A DNA stretch of 64,000 bases from Alentia gelatinosa (taxonomy: Eukaryota; Annelida; Polychaeta; Phyllodocida; Polynoidae): assembly GCA_950022655.1 (NCBI GenBank), contig OX465583.1:13539298-13603297 (forward strand), written 5' to 3'. The notes beneath the pieces are model-generated. The model saw nothing but the letters and a program-made list of their open reading frames with translations, was not told the DNA's origin and ran no database searches. Below, one piece after another: positions 12,271-24,221 of this stretch; position 1 is the stretch's first letter, and each line of letters begins with the position of its first letter. The position numbers and the translations under genes are program-made.

Positions 12271-12585
12271 TTTATCATCCACCTACACGATCAATAACAA
12301 GTCTATTGCAATAAAAAAGTACATGTATTTCCAGATTACACCATAAAGCCACAGCACTCTCAAGCATGGTAGCAATTTGGTGTATACTTACGCCAGTTAT
12401 ATAGTTTTCTTTTTGTCTTATTAGTATGTAGAATGTTTTATGACAGTGATTTCTGATAGTAAGTGAGATTATTGTGACTGGTTATAAATAATCAATATTG
12501 AATGAACATTAAAAAAACTTGTTTTGAAGTACATGCTGAATTGGCCTCATTATGGATGACTTTTTTCCGCGGATTCTCCTCCGGG

Positions 12586-13110
12586 TAGTGAATACAGGTG
12601 TTTCCATTCAACGCCACCTAATGGTGAGTTCCTTCGTTAGGCTGTCGCTCGGACAAACACGGCCGAGTCCAGCCTCCTGCCCATAGGGACACATAGCAAT
12701 CACACCTAGAGTGTGAACGGTGGGTGTGATTGTAGAAGTGTTATTTTTTGACAGATTAGACAGCAAACTCAGATATTGTATTAACGAGTAGGGGCTGTCT
12801 AAACTTCATAGTTGATGATTGTTTTGGTTTTGATTTGGAAAACGAACATCATATATAATAGCTAGACCTGGCAATATATTATTGTGTATCAAGTTTCGGG
12901 GTTCTTGTGTTATCTAAGCTATATCTAAAGTATCATTGAGTTGATATGCTTCTCCAAATTGGAGCTGGAATACCATAGAATATGATGCAATTGCTGCACC
13001 TTCTCTGGAAATAATATACACAGGTATCACAGACATTACGCGCATATACTCAGTTATCTAATGCTGAAGAATACATTGCCAGGTGTTTGTTTGGCTGCAG
13101 GCATTGTATA
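12586..13110 (+). repeat. Interspersed repeat E, copy 1
   Basis: Collinear with 59318-59865 (inverted) and 62880-64000. Shared blocks: AGGCTGTCGCTCGGACAAA, CCTCCTGCCCATAG, ACACATAGCAA, AAGTGTGAACGG-like, TTGGAGCTGGAATACCATAG, GATGCAATT and TTGCCAGGTG. No protein match. Confidence 0.8.
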
Positions 13111-14290
13111 ACCAAGTCGATGAGGTGCGACACCGGCCAGTGGAAAAGGGTCTATTCCAGGTGCTCTATACATTGCCTATGGAGATTTCGTACTATGTGG
13201 GTAATACACTGGGCGTATTTGCAGTCAAAAGCTAAAGGCCCCAGCCCTTGCTGTGAAGTAGGCGCATGTGGTCCCCAAAGCACAGACTCATCTTTCTCTA
13301 TCGTCCGTCTTGATGAAAAACACACCTTTACTTTTAGATTCACTGAATTATGCTGAAGTGAAAGGCAGGGAGTTTTCCGAGTCAGACAGTGCACCCTGCT
13401 GTTTCACTTAAACATCGCCATAAAACAAATAAGAATGAGACAAAAGGAATAAATCGTGATAAGTAAGTTCATTCTGACAAGACAGCTGTAGTCGATGAAT
13501 ATGAGAGCAAAGGTTTCTTTCTGTTGGCAGAAAACCGTCTATAATAGCTGGGGCGGGATGGAGGCAGCGGTAGTGAAATCTGTACAGTAAATTACGAATA
13601 TCACGTGACCTCAGAACGCTCCAGCTTAATGACAACATTTAGCGGGCTTTCTGTAACACGTAAATAATGCATATTCTAATGGGGAAAGCAGCATGTGGGC
13701 TTCCACCACTATGACTGTTTCCCGAAGTTGACTTTTACACAATTCCCTACTGACAATTTACCATATTCAGCTGTAAAATATCAATTTTAGACAATATATC
13801 CATCAAGTAGTGTAGGCGTATTCATGCCAACGAGATGATAAAAGAAATGTCAGTTATAATGGGCAATGATGTGAAATTTTTTCGTTCGTATAACCTGAGT
13901 TGGTTGACGTTGGACATTTTTTTTATAATGTTATAATAAGCAATCCTTCCATATTATTGACATAACTGGGAATAGGGATTGGACATGTATTCTTATTCAG
14001 CATTGACCACCAACCCTGTCTGCACTGAGCTGCGACCATCAAGGGTTGGCACGGTCCGATCTCCAGTGCCAGTCAGCCCTCACTCGAAGCAAAGAGTGTA
14101 TTTGGGACTGCAGGTGTATAAAGATGAACCGGTTATTAAATGACGTATTGGAACCTGTATAGCCCCGGTACCTCTATGTTTTAAATTTTAACATCTTTTC
14201 TCTGCATCTTTCCTGCCGTACACTGACCAGCGGTAATCTTTATGTACATGTAAATTTGCAATTTTTATTTAGGGAATACAATCACAGAAT
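13111..14290. other. No recognisable gene
   Basis: Small unmatched open frames on both strands between about 13087 and 13638; the rest is AT-rich with no clear repeat. Nothing supported. Confidence 0.45.
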
Positions 14291-14299
14291 TCGTTGATA

Positions 14300-14480
14300 C
14301 AGCAGCTCTTCCACTCGGGCCCTAGTCCCCTACTCCTCATTCTAATGGCAGGTGTTTAACCAAATAGGCGGTGGGTAGGCCTACCATTTTTGTGTAATTC
14401 TTTAGTATGACCCGACCGAGGTTTGAACCCCTGAGCGAATAGCCCTACAATTTAGCCATCGAGCTTGGTAAATAAAAAAG
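14300..14480 (-). mobile_element. tRNA-like SINE candidate
   Basis: On the minus strand GGGGTTCAAACCTCGGTCG resembles a pol III box B, preceded by TGGCTAAATTGTAGGGC in box A position. The downstream part continues AAAAATGGTAGGCCTACC. A single degenerate copy, so only a candidate. Confidence 0.4.
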
Positions 14481-14664
14481 CTCTTAAAAAAGACTTTTAG
14501 ACCCACAAAAATCAGAAAATCCATTGTTGTAATGACACGGGAATGTGACTTCATGGCCATCAATATTATTATTGGTGTACCATATGTATATAGATTTTCG
14601 ACATAACAAAAATCTCTATGATACTTTTCATCCTACAGGTATGTTATGTAATGAACTGTATTGT

Positions 14665-14715
14665 ATTTTTTTTTTTTATCTAACGTAAAAAAAAAGAAAA
14701 AAAAAAAAAAAGTAA
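14665..14715. repeat. T-rich then A-rich simple sequence
   Basis: A run of T followed within about 20 bp by a run of A; could fold as a weak hairpin. Confidence 0.7.
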
Positions 14716-16070
14716 TACAAATAAAATTACATATGTTTTGTAATAAGCTGCGTCAGCGGCACTTGGCGGAAGAACAGCCTAGCCGAACCAGGAAGATGTA
14801 AACGTACCAGAACAAAAAGTATCAAGAACAAAATAAGAAAAGGGGAATGTTTAGAATCTGATGAGAACCAGATGCACCTGCCACACACTCTCCATGACGA
14901 GCGTCAGCACGAGGAAACGCCGCGAAAACAAGACACCGGAAACGACGACAAACAAGCAGACGACAACCGGCAACCGGAAGGAATCCCGGTGGCGGGAAGT
15001 TCACTTTACGCGGGAAAAATACCCATCCGGCCTCTCAAGCTTTCACGCTCGACCATGCAGTAAAGAACGGTAAATCAGGATACGGCTACCAGTACTTTAG
15101 ACCTAAAACAAACGACCAGACCCTGCCTCTTTCCTGGATGAAATGACCTATTTTTTCCTTCTGAGCGACACAAAATACCGCCTAAAAGGCTTGGGATTAA
15201 AGCAGAGAGAAGGTCAGCCTTCCTTGTCTCTAGCTGCGACAGAGTCTAGGTGGTGTCTTTTTGTGTTATCAGTTAAAATCGTACAGAATGGTGATTAAAA
15301 CTCCAGTGAGATACTGACATAAACTTTACGGACAACAACAAATCAAGTTCCATCCACTTCTCAGCTAAAAACGTACCTTTGCTTCAGACAAACATCCTGG
15401 TTATATAGTTGGAATTCTTGATTTTAAATCTTGTTCTATTTGTTTATATCTTTATTAAATTTTCTTGTCTTCATAAAACAATTTCTATTTGTATCTAATT
15501 TTTCTCTCTGTTGTAGAAGTCACATCCTCATGAATATTTTTTGAAGATTATTATGACGTGGCAATATCATCTCTATGACAAGCCGATGCTTGCCATAGAG
15601 GTTTAAAAATATTGAATATTCTTTTAATCATTGTACGCTAGTTTTATTTTATTCAACACTTTAAATCATGGAGATTTATTGTCCTCTTTATTTTTAGAAA
15701 ATATTTTTCAACAAAGCTGCAAAGCGTTGCATAGTCTTCCTATATCACCAGGTTCCCCCTGCTATTTTATTCTAATTGATCGATATAAATTATTCCCGCG
15801 TTTGAACTCTGTGACTCATGGTCGTATGTTCTTAGTGATATATTCCCCAGGGTATAAGACTGTAGAGTCATTACAAGGGACAATTCTGTCAGTTGGTGTC
15901 AGACAAAAAAGTGGATGTATTTACCATGTGGCAGTTGCTGCCTCAGTGAGACCTAGAAAACATGGAAAACATGTTGTGTTGGCCAATTAAGATTATCTCT
16001 GTTTTATAAAAGAAAAATAATTTCATAAACTGGAATTGAAATCAAGGATGTCCTTGGGAAAATGGAAAAG
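14716..16070. other. No recognisable gene
   Basis: Contains a moderately GC-rich patch (14850-15060) with three overlapping open frames and an AT-rich stretch with a 119-codon frame (15631-15990). Neither looks like a known protein. Nothing supported. Confidence 0.45.
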
Positions 16071-16074
16071 ATTA

Positions 16075-16621
16075 CTGGACCGATGGCACCACGGACCGAT
16101 GGCACCTGGACCGATGGCAATATTTTTCCTAGACCGATGGCACCACTACCTAGACTGATGGCACCACTCACTTAGACTATTGGTTATTGCCAGGTTATAC
16201 TGTCTACACCACTTTTCAACTACCGGATATATTATATACACATATAGGAGAATTTGTATGGTATATATATCGCTTAATTAGAGTCCCTCTGAGCCCCGGC
16301 CGCGGCCAACTCAATGCCGGCCGTGGCCAACTCGGTGCTGGCCGCGATAGCAGCGGTGGTCTCCTGAAATCAATGAGTGTTTTTTTCAGAAATCAGACAA
16401 AATACCTGAAAATTAAACTGGAAACGCTGTTATTACATGACTATTGCATATTAATACTATATATATCAAGTAGTTCCCATGTTCAGGTAAAAAGTGAGGT
16501 GGTGCCATCAGTCTAGGCAAGTGGTGCCATCAGTCCAGGCACGGGTGCCATCAGTCCGTGTAAAACTGAAAAGAGGTGCCATCAGTCCAGGTGCCATCGG
16601 TCCGTGGTGCCATCGGTCCAG
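16075..16621. mobile_element. Foldback element with TTA target duplication
   Basis: Starts CTGGACCGATGGCACCACGG and ends with the same string inverted at 16621, flanked by TTA at 16072-16074 and 16622-16624. Each arm (about 110 bp) is a run of GGACCGATGGCACC variants. The centre has a GC patch (CCGGCCGCGGCCAACTC) and no coding frame. The 3-bp TTA resembles TWA used by PIF/Harbinger transposases. Confidence 0.8.
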
Positions 16622-17036
16622 TTACCGCTGATTCCACCAGCACTATGGTTTTGGTCTCACAAGGTCAGACTGTGTCTTGTAGCACCTTGCTGCATCTTGA
16701 TGAATCGGGATAAATCTTGTAAGATCTGCTTGTGCACGTCTCGTTGTAATGTGCGAGTAGACCCTATTAACGCTCAAAGGGGGGCTATTCCACGGCTGAG
16801 ATTCAACCAGTTATTCTTTTTTCCCACTGAGACCACCTCTATCTACCAACACAAGGGGGGGGGGGAGGCGGCGGGGGCGAATCTTTTCTATTTTTTATCG
16901 GTACACATATACGCCCGGCGTATGTCATACAGCCCAGACGCGTCCGTATTCAAAAGGAAACAGTCTTGTACACGCCTCATACGCTGGCGTGAAATATGGG
17001 CGTACACATATGAAAACAAGTCAATATTCAGGCGAT

Positions 17037-17425
17037 AAATGCACTTATCCTACCCCTAATAAAAAACGGCCATAGATTTAACATAGGGAAATTTTATGTG
17101 GCAGGCCGTGACATAAAGTGTTTTTTATGCCACTAGAGTAATAACAATATTGACCAATCAGAGAGCAGGATGTCAGCTACTATGAAAAAAGTTCTGTTGG
17201 TCGTTGACTCATTATTTATCGTTTTAACAGTAATATAAGCATAGACGGGGTAGGATAAATACGAAACCGAACTCGAGTTAGACTTGTCAATGTCTATGCC
17301 ACTCTGGTCAGGTCTGCTCCTCACTACACTCGGCTACGCCTCGTGTAGTAATACACGACCTTCCCGTCGTGGCATAAACATTGACAAGTCTAACTCTCGT
17401 TTGGTTTCTACTTATTCTGCGATGG
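17037..17425 (+). mobile_element. Family B bipartite element, module then hairpin
   Basis: Module 17045-17256 (TTATCCTACCCCTAATAA to GACGGGGTAGGATAAATAC) with GGCCATAGATTTAACATAGG inside. Hairpin 17265-17410 (GAGTTAGACTTGTCAATGTC against its complement; centre ACTCGGCTACGCCTCGTGTA). Confidence 0.8.
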
Positions 17426-17586
17426 CGTCTTTATAAGGAAAATGGTGGTTTTCGCGCTTGGTGTTTGTATATCACAAAGGAACCAGTTTATGATCATCTG
17501 AGGTGTACGATGTATCTGCTTTAGTAGAAGTCGCCTTGCCTTTTGCACCAATATAAAAAAGGGGGGAAAAGGTTGCATGGACTTAC

Positions 17587-17809
17587 TTGTTGAGTTCTAG
17601 GGACGTGGGTTCAATGTCAGCCGATCCCATGGGGTCATCATTAAGGCCGCGGTCGTAGTCGAAGACCTTCACCTGTACCGGTTTGAAGGGGTCCTCGATG
17701 GGCAGACAGAACTTCTCGTCCCACTTGGGGTTCAGGTTCTTGTAGACTATTCGACTCTTGTAGTACTGCTTGCTGCCCACTTTGAACTTCACGTAAGGAT
17801 CACTTGTGC
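17587..17809 (-). CDS. MCTP-like gene, exon 3: remainder of first C2 domain
   Basis: A 223-nt exon. Acceptor ATCCACAG|GC; donor AA|GTAAGT, a perfect consensus, phase 2. The first two bases complete the Gly codon begun in exon 2, giving ..DSCG-TSDPYVKFKVG.. It holds the C2 signatures SDPYVKF, KNLNPKWDEKF, VKVFDYD and NDDPMGSADI, ending at LELN. On joined numbering the five calcium ligands of a canonical C2 (as in synaptotagmin) are all present with the usual spacing: Asp96, Asp102, Asp149, Asp151, Asp157. A proline (158) sits where MCTPs usually have Phe. The next exon should continue with the end of this C2 and the second C2; none was recognised between 1 and 17586. The family assignment is firm; MCTP1 versus MCTP2 is not decided, as many invertebrates have a single gene. 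Confidence 0.95.
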
Positions 17810-18139
17810 CTGTGGATATTGAGAAGTGAGAGTTGTTTTTTATTCAGTATGAGACGTACAGTTCACCCGCATAGGGCGTTTTTAAATGGAGTCTTTACAA
17901 TATATGAGGGGAGAATTAGGTTACATCGAAGAAAGTAAAATAAGTCTATATAAGTTCTATTCAAGTTAATAGGACAGGACATTGTTTACATATTACAGAA
18001 GAAAGTTTTGGTCAATGTCGTCATTCTCCACAAGTCTAATGCAGAGTGGTATAAACGAGGCGATAGCCAAGTGAATATCACGTAGCATTCAAACGAGTTA
18101 GAGAATGAATTCTTTGATCAAAGACGAGTTGCTTTCTGT

Positions 18140-18350
18140 ATTTATCTCAAGAATCCCTTCTGTACCTCGTACAGGGTTATCGTTCAATGATATTTAAGGA
18201 CGTTCGCTAAAACAATCTTAGCCGTCCATAAGGTCGTCCATAAGTGTTGCATAAAGTAAACCCAAACCATCCCTGGGTCTTCATGGCGTACAGATAATGG
18301 TCTTCATGTGCGATCCTAGATGATTAAACTTGCCCCAGGGTCTTAAATAC
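18140..18350. repeat. Family H fragments
   Basis: TACCTCGTACAGGGTTATCG and GATCCTAGATGATTAAAC-like strings recur at 6000-6050 and 46336-46900. Diverged and incomplete. Lies just downstream of MCTP exon 3 in plus coordinates, inside the 8.7-kb intron. Confidence 0.5.
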
Positions 18351-19368
18351 TACTGACTGAGATTAGGGATTTTATCAAGAAATCTTTTCATCTTCATCTT
18401 GAAGTGTGTGCCGCTTTTGGCGTTTTTTAAGTCTTTCGGCATCATATACCATATTTTCGAGTCTGTATATAATGGTACTTATGGTATTTGGTACTTATCC
18501 GTCTTGGACCGTCTGCCCTTATATCTATTCGGCAGTCCCTCCTAGTTTTTCTTTGTTCTTTCTATATTATGTGCAATTATTATCATACAGTTTGGTCCCA
18601 CAGGAGTTATGGTAGGATGATGAACAAACAGTGAAGTGGAGCACCTGCGGTGAGAATTTTAAGTGTCTATAAATTTCAATCCACAGTCCTGGGGGAAAAT
18701 CATACTGATTTAAAAGAAACTAAAATGTGTGGAACCATGAGCGTTTATAAACAGATGGTCACACAGAGGAAAGCTATTAAAACCGGTGTTGTTAGGTTGT
18801 ATCAATGATATATAGGTGGCTTACCATCTCATCGGAATATTTTTTTTCAATGTCACAATTAATTTGTTACTCAAAACGGATCTAACCCATCCCCAAGTTA
18901 GTGGGAATATCCTTCTCCTACCTCACCTTTAAAATAATCTAATTTAAAAAAAAGAGTTCTTCCTATTTTCATATAATATTCAAGAATATAACCTACACAA
19001 TAGGGCATATTTTAGTATTGTGCGACATGCAATGGGGACTACCTGGTGATTTTATCTGCCCTTAATGATTTTGTCGCGTTTTTATCTTCTGGTGATTTAT
19101 ACGCGTTTCGGATTGACACGTTTCAGGAAGACCAAAACAGCCATTAAGATGGACACAGAAAGCCAGCTCTCAGATTATTCAACGGCAGTTTTAAAAACGA
19201 GCAAGAACCACCTGGGCACGACCTCGAAATAAAGACACTTATGAACTTTTGTTGTAAAAACCTTTCTCCTGGCCAGCTGCATTTTCCAAGTTTGAAATAG
19301 AATTTGTCTCATCTTAGCCTGGGCTTTTGTTTTAAGAGCAATAAGTGAGACTGAAGTTTTTTTTAAAG
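18351..19368. other. No recognisable feature (intronic)
   Basis: AT-rich intron of the MCTP-like gene; nothing supported. Confidence 0.5.
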
Positions 19369-19375
19369 GTAGAGG

Positions 19376-19427
<52 letters not shown>

Positions 19428-19430
19428 GAC

Positions 19431-19477
<47 letters not shown>

Positions 19478-19606
19478 GAGAGAGACAGAGAGACAGACAG
19501 AGACAGACAGAGAGACAGACAGACAGACAGAGACAGAGATAGAAAGAGGGACTGAGTGAGTGAGGGAGGGAAGGAGGGAGGGAAGGAGAGAGAGAGGGAG
19601 AGAGGC

Positions 19607-19677
<71 letters not shown>

Positions 19678-19822
19678 AGGAGGGAGAGAGAGAGAGCGAG
19701 ATAGAGTGAGTGAGTGAGTGAGTGAGTGAGTGAGTGAGGGAGGGAGGGAGGGAGGGAGGGAGGGAGGGAGGGAGGGAGGGAGGGAGGGAGGGAGGGAGGG
19801 AGGGAGGGAGACAGACAGAGAG
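19369..19822 (+). repeat. Purine microsatellite (GA)n, (GAGACA)n, (GAGT)n, (GAGG)n
   Basis: About 450 bp with hardly a pyrimidine on the plus strand: GA, then GAGACAGA, GAGTGAGT and finally a long GGGA tract. The long open frames across it (Ser/Leu/Pro on minus, Arg/Glu on plus) are repeat artefacts. Confidence 0.95.
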
Positions 19823-20086
19823 CAACTGCCTCGAAAGAAGACCCAGCCTCAGCACTGCCTGGCGTAGTGAGAGTTCACTCATTCTCCAGAGAACCGAAAG
19901 CTAGACAATCACTCCGGTTCCAAGTGTCATGGGAGGACGCAGTGACAGATACAATACACCTCCTGGACTCTGCTGATTCAGAGACCAGACAAAAAATGAG
20001 ACTTTATATCAAGCTGGCTGGCAGAGTAAATACACGGCCCACGCCTTGGCACGTCCTGTCTGCAGAAAGGCAGCGTGGGCGTACTT

Positions 20087-20275
20087 TTATTTATCTCACC
20101 CCTGGTATTTTTTCTCCATAGACTTAACATTGGGAACCCGTATCCAACGCCCATGAGATATTCAGGAAAAATATCCAATGGGGATTATGTTACAAATGTT
20201 GAGAGGGGTGAGATAAATTCAGATACCTATTCAAGTTTAGGGTCAGACCTTGATCCCATCTCAAATAGTATTCAA
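20087..20275 (+). mobile_element. Family A element, hairpin truncated
   Basis: Module TTTATCTCACCCCTGGTATT to GGGGTGAGATAAATTCAG (20090-20220). The hairpin arm breaks off near 20275. Confidence 0.8.
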
Positions 20276-20494
20276 GATTCATTATAGTTTTTGTTGAATC
20301 GCATTTATCATGAATTCATCACTGATTTCTCTTCCATAGCCAATTGGCAAAGGTTCTGAAGGGGTTTTAAGATTAAAACGGGTATTCGAGCAATGGATAA
20401 AACACTAAAAACCGGCGCAGATTATAAGTATTTTGTTTATAATTCAATAGCTTCTTTTACCACTTACAGTCAATTCACACAGTCAATATACCCC

Positions 20495-20752
20495 GGTCAT
20501 TTGGTTTGGGTAGTTTAACCTTCAATATATTCCATCAGACTTAATTTGGGCCTGAAACTTTTAGATAACCCAGAACACCACTTCTCAAACACTAGATTTG
20601 AAAATACGCTGGAATCTAAAAGTTAAGAAATATTAATTTGGGCCTGAAGGTGATCGAACCTACGAGATAAATGTAGGTAGAAATCTCACCCCTACACATT
20701 GACCGAGGTGAGAGTCCTTTTACTTCCCACACCACATAAACTCCCAGTCATC
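20495..20752 (-). mobile_element. SINE fragment (tail)
   Basis: TTTGGGTAGTTTAACCTTCA then AGGTAGAAATCTCACCCCTA and CCGAGGTGAGAGTCCTTTTA, as in the SINEs at 30055 and 34835. The tRNA head is absent and an internal direct repeat (ATTTGGGCCTGAA, twice) is present. Confidence 0.7.
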
Positions 20753-21344
20753 GACGTTGAGTCTTGGATAATGTCTGAATGTCGAATTTCAAGAATTGCC
20801 CACGCACACAACATCTGACGGTGATTACCAGACGGTAATTAAGGAGAAATCAGTCACTAAAAAGCATTTGATTGTAATTAAGTTCTCAGGTGTTGAGCTG
20901 CTCATCATGTTAGCACGGATATCATCGTTACAGTCGACGAGTCACGGGACTCGGCACGCTGACTAATTTGTCGTGAAACCTTAAAGACAAACAATCCTCC
21001 CGCCATCCACAAAATGTTATAAGGAAGTCAAACTAAATGTCACTACGACCAATACCTCCATTGTCAGCAGCATGAATCACATTTAGTGACAAGTTATTTT
21101 TTAAAGTATTTATACTATGAGTTAAATAAGTAATCTTTTCAGTTTGAAATGGTTATTGCAGAGTGTAAATATATGGATGAACTTCAATGGGTATACCTAT
21201 AAAAGCATAGCATTCAGAGTTGATGTTAACGAGTGAAGTGGCCTCTCAATAGTTTTCTAAAGTGAAAACATTTTCTCTGCTTGAAAATTGACAGAAGGTA
21301 TTGATAATAACATTAATGTACGAAGTAATATCGTAAAACTGGAT

Positions 21345-21633
21345 GAGTTTTCATCTTGGCCACCGTATGCCACGACTTGAGTTTGGCATAATGACTTCAT
21401 GAGGAGAAGCCGAGTGAAGTCTGGAGCCAAAACTTCAGGAGTGGAATGCGGTGGCCAAGATTAAAACGAATCAGGTTTTGATTTTATCCTACCCCGTCTC
21501 CTCGATTTTGTAATAATACGTGATAATAATTCTGTATGCCACTAGTGGCATATAAAACTCTGTATGCCAGTCAGCGTGGCATATGGAAACTCAATGTTAA
21601 GCCTATGGGATTTTATATTAGGGGTAGGATAAT
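21345..21633 (-). mobile_element. Family B bipartite element
   Basis: Hairpin 21345-21475 (ATCTTGGCCACCG against CGGTGGCCAAGAT; centre GAGGAGAAGCCGAGTGAAG), then module 21484-21633 from TTATCCTACCCCGTCTCC to ATTAGGGGTAGGATAA. Confidence 0.8.
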
Positions 21634-21832
21634 AGCTCAATCCTTTTTATTTTATTTTTTATTTTTGTCCCCAGTCCCTTTCAATCTAAGAGCAACATCT
21701 TCTCCAGGTTAAAAGAACATGTTATTTAGATTCTGACAATCATAAAAACCTTATTGCTTGTTAATCACCTTTAAACTGGTGGGCGTTCATGTATGACGTG
21801 TCGCCATTGATAAAAGGCAGCGAATATTATCT

Positions 21833-22122
21833 TATCTCACCCCTGGAATAATTGCCATAGGCTTAACATTGGGAACTCGTTCTCCATGCCTCTACGAGTA
21901 TTGAAGTCCGTTCTCCATGGTCTATATCCTGAGTGTTGTCCATTCTTTTAGTGTGTCCAGGGGTGAGATAAATACAGAAAGCAACTCGTTTTGGTCAAAA
22001 GAAGTCAATCTCTGACTCGTTTGAATGCTCTGTCATATTCACTCGGCTGTCGCCTCGTTCATTTCACCCCGCATCAAACTCGTGGAGAACGACGACTTTG
22101 ACCAAAACTTGTTGGTTTCTTC
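21833..22122 (+). mobile_element. Family A element, subtype 2
   Basis: Module 21830-21980 (TTATCTCACCCCTGGAATAA to CAGGGGTGAGATAAATAC) with CCATAGGCTTAACATTGGGA, then a hairpin with centre CACTCGGCTGTCGCCTCGTT ending ACCAAAACTTGTTGGTTTCT. Same layout at 44578, 57525 and 60836. Confidence 0.8.
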
Positions 22123-22131
22123 TTTAATATG

Positions 22132-22425
22132 CCTTTGGGCGAATGTCTCCCTTTTACTGACCAGCAGTACGGATTCCGTTCGTCACTGAGTGACGAAATT
22201 ATATTCATGTGTCCTTCCGTACCACGTGACTTGTTATACATGGCGTGTTTTATGATTTCAAGGTATATTATAATAAGGAGACACACTGAGTGTGGCTGAA
22301 TTACATCTGTCCTTGTTGTTTTTTGGTCTGAAATATTCAACTCGTTCTTCAAACTGGGTGAATATTTCTGACCAAAACAACTGGGAAAACATTTCTTTCA
22401 GGCACCCTAACCATGTCTCCATATA
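22132..22425 (+). mobile_element. Family G hairpin repeat, copy 1
   Basis: Begins GCGAATGTCTCCCTTTTACT, has CGTCACTGAGTGACGAAAT and a hairpin of GGTCTGAAATATTCAACTCG against its complement, ending CCTAACCATGTCTCC. Also at 24222 and 27255. Confidence 0.75.
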
Positions 22426-22520
22426 CTGTTATACTGTCTAGCGTGTTTATCTGGTCTCGGCTTATTGCCCAGAAAAACTTCCGTATGGAGAGAGGACAAT
22501 AAAGTAAACTAAACAAAATA
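22426..22520 (+). mobile_element. Retroposon 3' end
   Basis: CGGCTTATTGCCCAGAAAAA ... GGAGAGAGGACAATAAAGTA then A-rich DNA. The same tail, diverged, ends at 30745, so it is a family end. Confidence 0.55.
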
Positions 22521-24221
22521 AAACATCGGTAAGAAGAACTTTAAATGTGTGACTTGTGTTTTACTAACTACGGAGATCCTGACCAAAAGACTTATTATAA
22601 GTGCGACACGAATCAACAACAACTGCTTCCAATCTTTATGTGTGAAGATATATCTATTTTAGCCCATTGATACAATACGTCCTACATGTTAATATCCATC
22701 TGGCAAACCCCATCATATAGTTGGATGTTGATTAGAGGGATTTGAGAGTAGCTTACAGAAGCCATTTCATACACTAGTGTGTTCACCCAACATAGGTAAT
22801 ATAGATCATGAAAAAAGTCTTAGGTCATATAGGACAGTATACTGGCTTTGTCTAGCTATGTAGACTTAGTGTGTTCTCTTTAGCTGTTTTAGTTTGTGAT
22901 TATGTTAATTTGGCCTAACAACTAATGATTTAGTTGACGCATATGGAAGGGTGTTCTGTATTTTCCCTTGTGGAACACAGTTCCACATGGTATTCTTATA
23001 TCATATGGTGTATATTTACAGTATATAAGGCATGGGTATATGGTAATATACAATATAACTGCGATCAGCTTTCAAGCTGCTAGTAGAACCTTACTTACTT
23101 GCTGTGTTGTATGCTGCATCATTGTGACAAAACTTATATTTCTGTAGCCTAAACGGTGATACAACCGAATATATATATGCTGTCTCATACAACAACTGTG
23201 TCCTATCGAAAATGGCAAAAGTTTTGTGCCTCAGTGACACAACCAACCACATCTCACAATGTAGTATGATATGTAGATTTTTCTCTATGCCAGATTGTTA
23301 TACATATACCTCAGATTCCTGTTCTATTTGTTGTTTTGTTGGGCAGGGTCTGGGCTCAAAAGTATTGCATGTACATTTCCAGCCTGGAGCACTGTGGAAA
23401 TAGGCACTTTTTTGAGCCTACAGAATAAACAGTATCCCCCAAAAAACAACAAAACACTCATCGTTGGACCATGAAGACATGTCCATAAAATCACACCACA
23501 TCATGTTTTAGGACCTCCCCTCCATTCTAATGATTTTTATAATCTACAAATGAAACTTTAAGGGTTTGTGGTTAATGAAATAATCTTAATATTTGGTGAC
23601 TAAAAATATCAAAGTTATCGATTCAACTTCATCCCATTATAATCCTTTTACATTTTGGCCTTTTCTTAACCTCACAAAAGAGAGCAACCTTGCAATTAAT
23701 GAAACTAATCACAGTCTGCTAATAGTCTAGAGCTAAATATCGATAACGATATCGTCACTTTTGTACACAAAAAGAGTTGAATATTTATCAGGTCTGGGTG
23801 TAAATGGGTGTTGATCCAAGCCCTTCAGCTTGAGACAATAGGACATCCTTAATCTCAAGGTAATCCCGGACACCGACCACTTGAGAGGTTCGTCTTAACC
23901 GTGGAGGACAAAGAGGATTTGGAGGCGGTGTCTGTGTGGCGGGGATGAGGTGGGGAGGTGAGGAGACACGGCCGTGTAAATCCGCCTTAACTACCCCGCA
24001 TCCGTTTCCGATAAGCGCCCGGCGAGCAGAAAGACCCCAACAAATCACCCAATATTGAAATTTCTCTAAAAGCAAACAATGAATGAAATTGCTCGTTTAG
24101 GTTTGGGAGGGGAACCTTATTTGTGCTTATTGAAGCTAACCACGGTAAGCACATTTTAAGTTCATCTTAAAGGTTAACCGCAAGGATTCGTTTTTATTTA
24201 AAAGCATATTATTATATACCT
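22521..24221. other. No recognisable gene (intronic)
   Basis: AT-rich intron DNA. A moderately GC-rich patch at 23810-24030 has a 95-codon minus frame without family resemblance. Nothing supported. Confidence 0.45.

Noticed and set aside
16604..17038. 144-codon plus-strand frame
   Set aside because: It crosses a foldback arm and a G run, with no motif or codon signal.
19175..19882. 235-codon minus-strand frame of Ser/Leu/Pro repeats
   Set aside because: It is a translation of the purine microsatellite.
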